Source: Alphaproteobacteria bacterium
GTDB taxonomy: Bacteria > Pseudomonadota > Alphaproteobacteria > Caulobacterales > Caulobacteraceae
Length of the DNA stretch: 14,533 bases
Direction of reading: 5' to 3'
NCBI GenBank assembly: GCA_028869395.1
Contig: JAGWSE010000293.1
Location: 1-14,533 of the forward strand
Positions within the stretch are counted from its first letter, which is position 1, and each line of letters begins with the position of its first letter. A program made the position numbers and the translations under genes. Of this stretch, positions 13,323 through 14,533 are shown in pieces. The notes under the pieces are model-generated. The model was not told the DNA's origin. It was given only the letters and a program-made list of their open reading frames with translations, and did not search any database.

Positions 13323-13912
13323 GTCGGCGGGAACCTAACCTGATGAAGAGCCTTCCGATGCTCGCGGTCGCGGCCCTCGCCCTCGGGGCCGCGCAGCCGG
13401 CCGCCGCCCAGTTCGCGCAGAACAGCAAGGCGCCCATCGATGCGCAGTCCGACCATTTCGAGCACGTCAACAGCCAGTGCATGAGCATGTGGCAGGGCAA
13501 CGTCGAGGCGGCGCAGGACAACGCGCGCCTGCGGACCGATACGCTGAAGATCTACTCGGAAAAGGTGGCTAAGCCGGGCTCCAGCACGAACGACTGCGGC
13601 AACATCGTGAGCGCCGAGGCGGACGGGTCGGTCTACTACGTGACGCCGCGCCAGCGAGTGAAGGGCGACAAGGCCGTTTATGAGGCGTCGAGCGGCACGA
13701 TCACCATCACCGGCGACGTGGTGGCCCTGCAGGACAAGAACGTGATGCGCGGCAACCGCATGGTGATCAACGTGAGCACCGGCGACGGTCGGATGGAGGC
13801 GGCCCAGACCGCGTCCGGGAAGCCCGGCCGCGTGCGCACCGTCATCTACCCGAATCAGTCGAACAAGCCGCCAACGGCCGCGCCGCAGCCCGCGGCCCCG
13901 CCGCGCCGGTGA
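13319..13912 (+). CDS. lptA: LPS transport periplasmic protein LptA (OstA-like)
   Basis: Periplasmic bridge protein carrying LPS from LptC to the outer membrane. The product is 197 residues from the ATG at 13319, which overlaps the lptC stop by four bases and suggests translational coupling; an internal ATG at 13343 would give 189 residues with a more compact signal peptide. Signal peptide: hydrophobic core LPMLAVAALALGAAQPAAA, cleavage probably after AAA at residue 30. The OstA domain (about 37-165) has IDAQSDHFEHVNSQCMSMWQGNVEA, LKIYSEKVA, VKGDKAVYEASSGTITITGDVV and MRGNRMVINVSTGDGRME. Two cysteines (C54, C93), absent from E. coli LptA, could form a disulfide. The tail is proline- and alanine-rich (PPTAAPQPAAPPRR). 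Confidence 0.9.
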   Translation: MSRREPNLMKSLPMLAVAALALGAAQPAAAQFAQNSKAPIDAQSDHFEHVNSQCMSMWQGNVEAAQDNARLRTDTLKIYSEKVAKPGSSTNDCGNIVSAEADGSVYYVTPRQRVKGDKAVYEASSGTITITGDVVALQDKNVMRGNRMVINVSTGDGRMEAAQTASGKPGRVRTVIYPNQSNKPPTAAPQPAAPPRR

Positions 13913-13916
13913 CCTC

Positions 13917-14533
13917 TTGAAGCCGGAAACCGTCGCCACTCTTCCGGGCCTCGCGGGCGAGGGGCTCGTCGTCGACAACATCGGCAAGTCGTTCCGCGCC
14001 CGCCCGGTCGTGAAGGGCGTCTCGCTGCGCCTGCGGCGGGGCGAGGTCGCGGGCCTGCTGGGTCCCAACGGCGCGGGCAAGACGACCTGCTTTTACATGA
14101 TCACCGGCCTGATCCCGGCGGACTACGGCGCCATCTACCTGGACGGCGAGAACATCACGCCGCTGCCGATGTACCAGCGCGCCCGCATGGGAATCGGCTA
14201 CCTGCCGCAGGAGACCTCGATTTTCCGCGGCATGACCGTCGGCGAGAACGTCATGGCGGTCGTCGAGCTGCGCGAGCGCGATCGCCGCAAGGCCCGGGAG
14301 ATGGTCACGGCGCTGCTCGAGGAGCTGCACATCGAGCACCTCCGCAACGCGCCCGCGATCTCGTTGTCGGGCGGCGAGCGGCGGCGCGTGGAGATCGCGC
14401 GCGCGCTGGGGTCCGAGCCCGCCTTCATGCTGCTCGACGAGCCGTTCGCCGGCATCGACCCGCTGGCGATCGCCGATATCCGCGAGGTGATCGCCTACCT
14501 GAAGCAGCGGGGAATCGGCATCCTGATCACCGA
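13917..14533 (+). CDS. lptB: LPS export ABC transporter ATP-binding protein LptB (partial, runs off window)
   Basis: Cytoplasmic ATPase that powers LPS extraction by LptFG. The first about 205 residues are present; the rest lies beyond the window. ABC motifs are complete: Walker A GPNGAGKTT (49-57), Q-loop YLPQETSIFRGMTVGENV (Q98), signature LSGGERRRVEIARAL (150-164) and Walker B FMLLDEPFAGIDP (D174, E175). The GLLGPNGAGKTTCFYMITGL and PLPMYQRARMGIGYLPQE segments are strongly characteristic of LptB rather than of LivG/LivF. I see no ATG or GTG in frame before the domain, so the TTG at 13917, four bases after the lptA stop, is the likely start; coupling to lptA would compensate for the weak initiation codon and missing ribosome site. 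Confidence 0.93.
   Translation, partial: MKPETVATLPGLAGEGLVVDNIGKSFRARPVVKGVSLRLRRGEVAGLLGPNGAGKTTCFYMITGLIPADYGAIYLDGENITPLPMYQRARMGIGYLPQETSIFRGMTVGENVMAVVELRERDRRKAREMVTALLEELHIEHLRNAPAISLSGGERRRVEIARALGSEPAFMLLDEPFAGIDPLAIADIREVIAYLKQRGIGILIT

Overview
The window is GC-rich chromosomal DNA with short intergenic gaps, several genes that overlap by a few bases, and many starts without a clear Shine-Dalgarno sequence. The gene families (short RNase D next to lptC-lptA-lptB, an NDUFA9-like protein, a bacterial lipoprotein FKBP, QueG) point to an alphaproteobacterium, most likely of the Caulobacterales (Caulobacter/Phenylobacterium type). This is inferred from gene content and style, not from a database search. 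No transposase, phage gene or CRISPR array is visible, and no gene-free stretch exceeds about 160 bases.

Left part (1-5800): a tight plus-strand run of threonine ammonia-lyase, an FKBP-type prolyl isomerase lipoprotein and an M20 acetylornithine-deacetylase-type peptidase. It converges with, and overlaps by 29 bases, a family 2 glycosyltransferase. The glycosyltransferase is divergent from rfbC (dTDP-rhamnose pathway), with only 31 bases between the starts; together they suggest rhamnose-containing surface polysaccharide synthesis. rfbC converges with queG across a REP-like hairpin.

Middle (4591-9836): a minus-strand series of a CitA-type citrate synthase, a FieF-like cation efflux pump, a glutathione S-transferase and queG (these last two overlap by 20 bases). 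The most interesting locus is the divergent pair of citrate synthase paralogues at 7503-9836. One is an ordinary enzyme. The other carries an N-terminal MerR/excisionase-like helix-turn-helix fused to a citrate synthase domain that keeps all catalytic residues I can recognise. Their 78-base shared promoter region holds a perfect 14-base palindrome, three helically phased repeats and a consensus TATAAT box placed so that transcription should begin at the A of the ATG, which would make a leaderless mRNA.

Right part (9837-14533): uppP (undecaprenyl-diphosphatase, with an odd His-to-Met change at a catalytic position) converges with an NDUFA9-like NAD-binding protein. Next come tRNA-Leu(CAG) with its own promoter, and then a plus-strand cluster rnd-lptC-lptA-lptB. 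lptCAB encode the inner-membrane anchor, periplasmic bridge and ATPase of lipopolysaccharide export; lptB runs off the window end.
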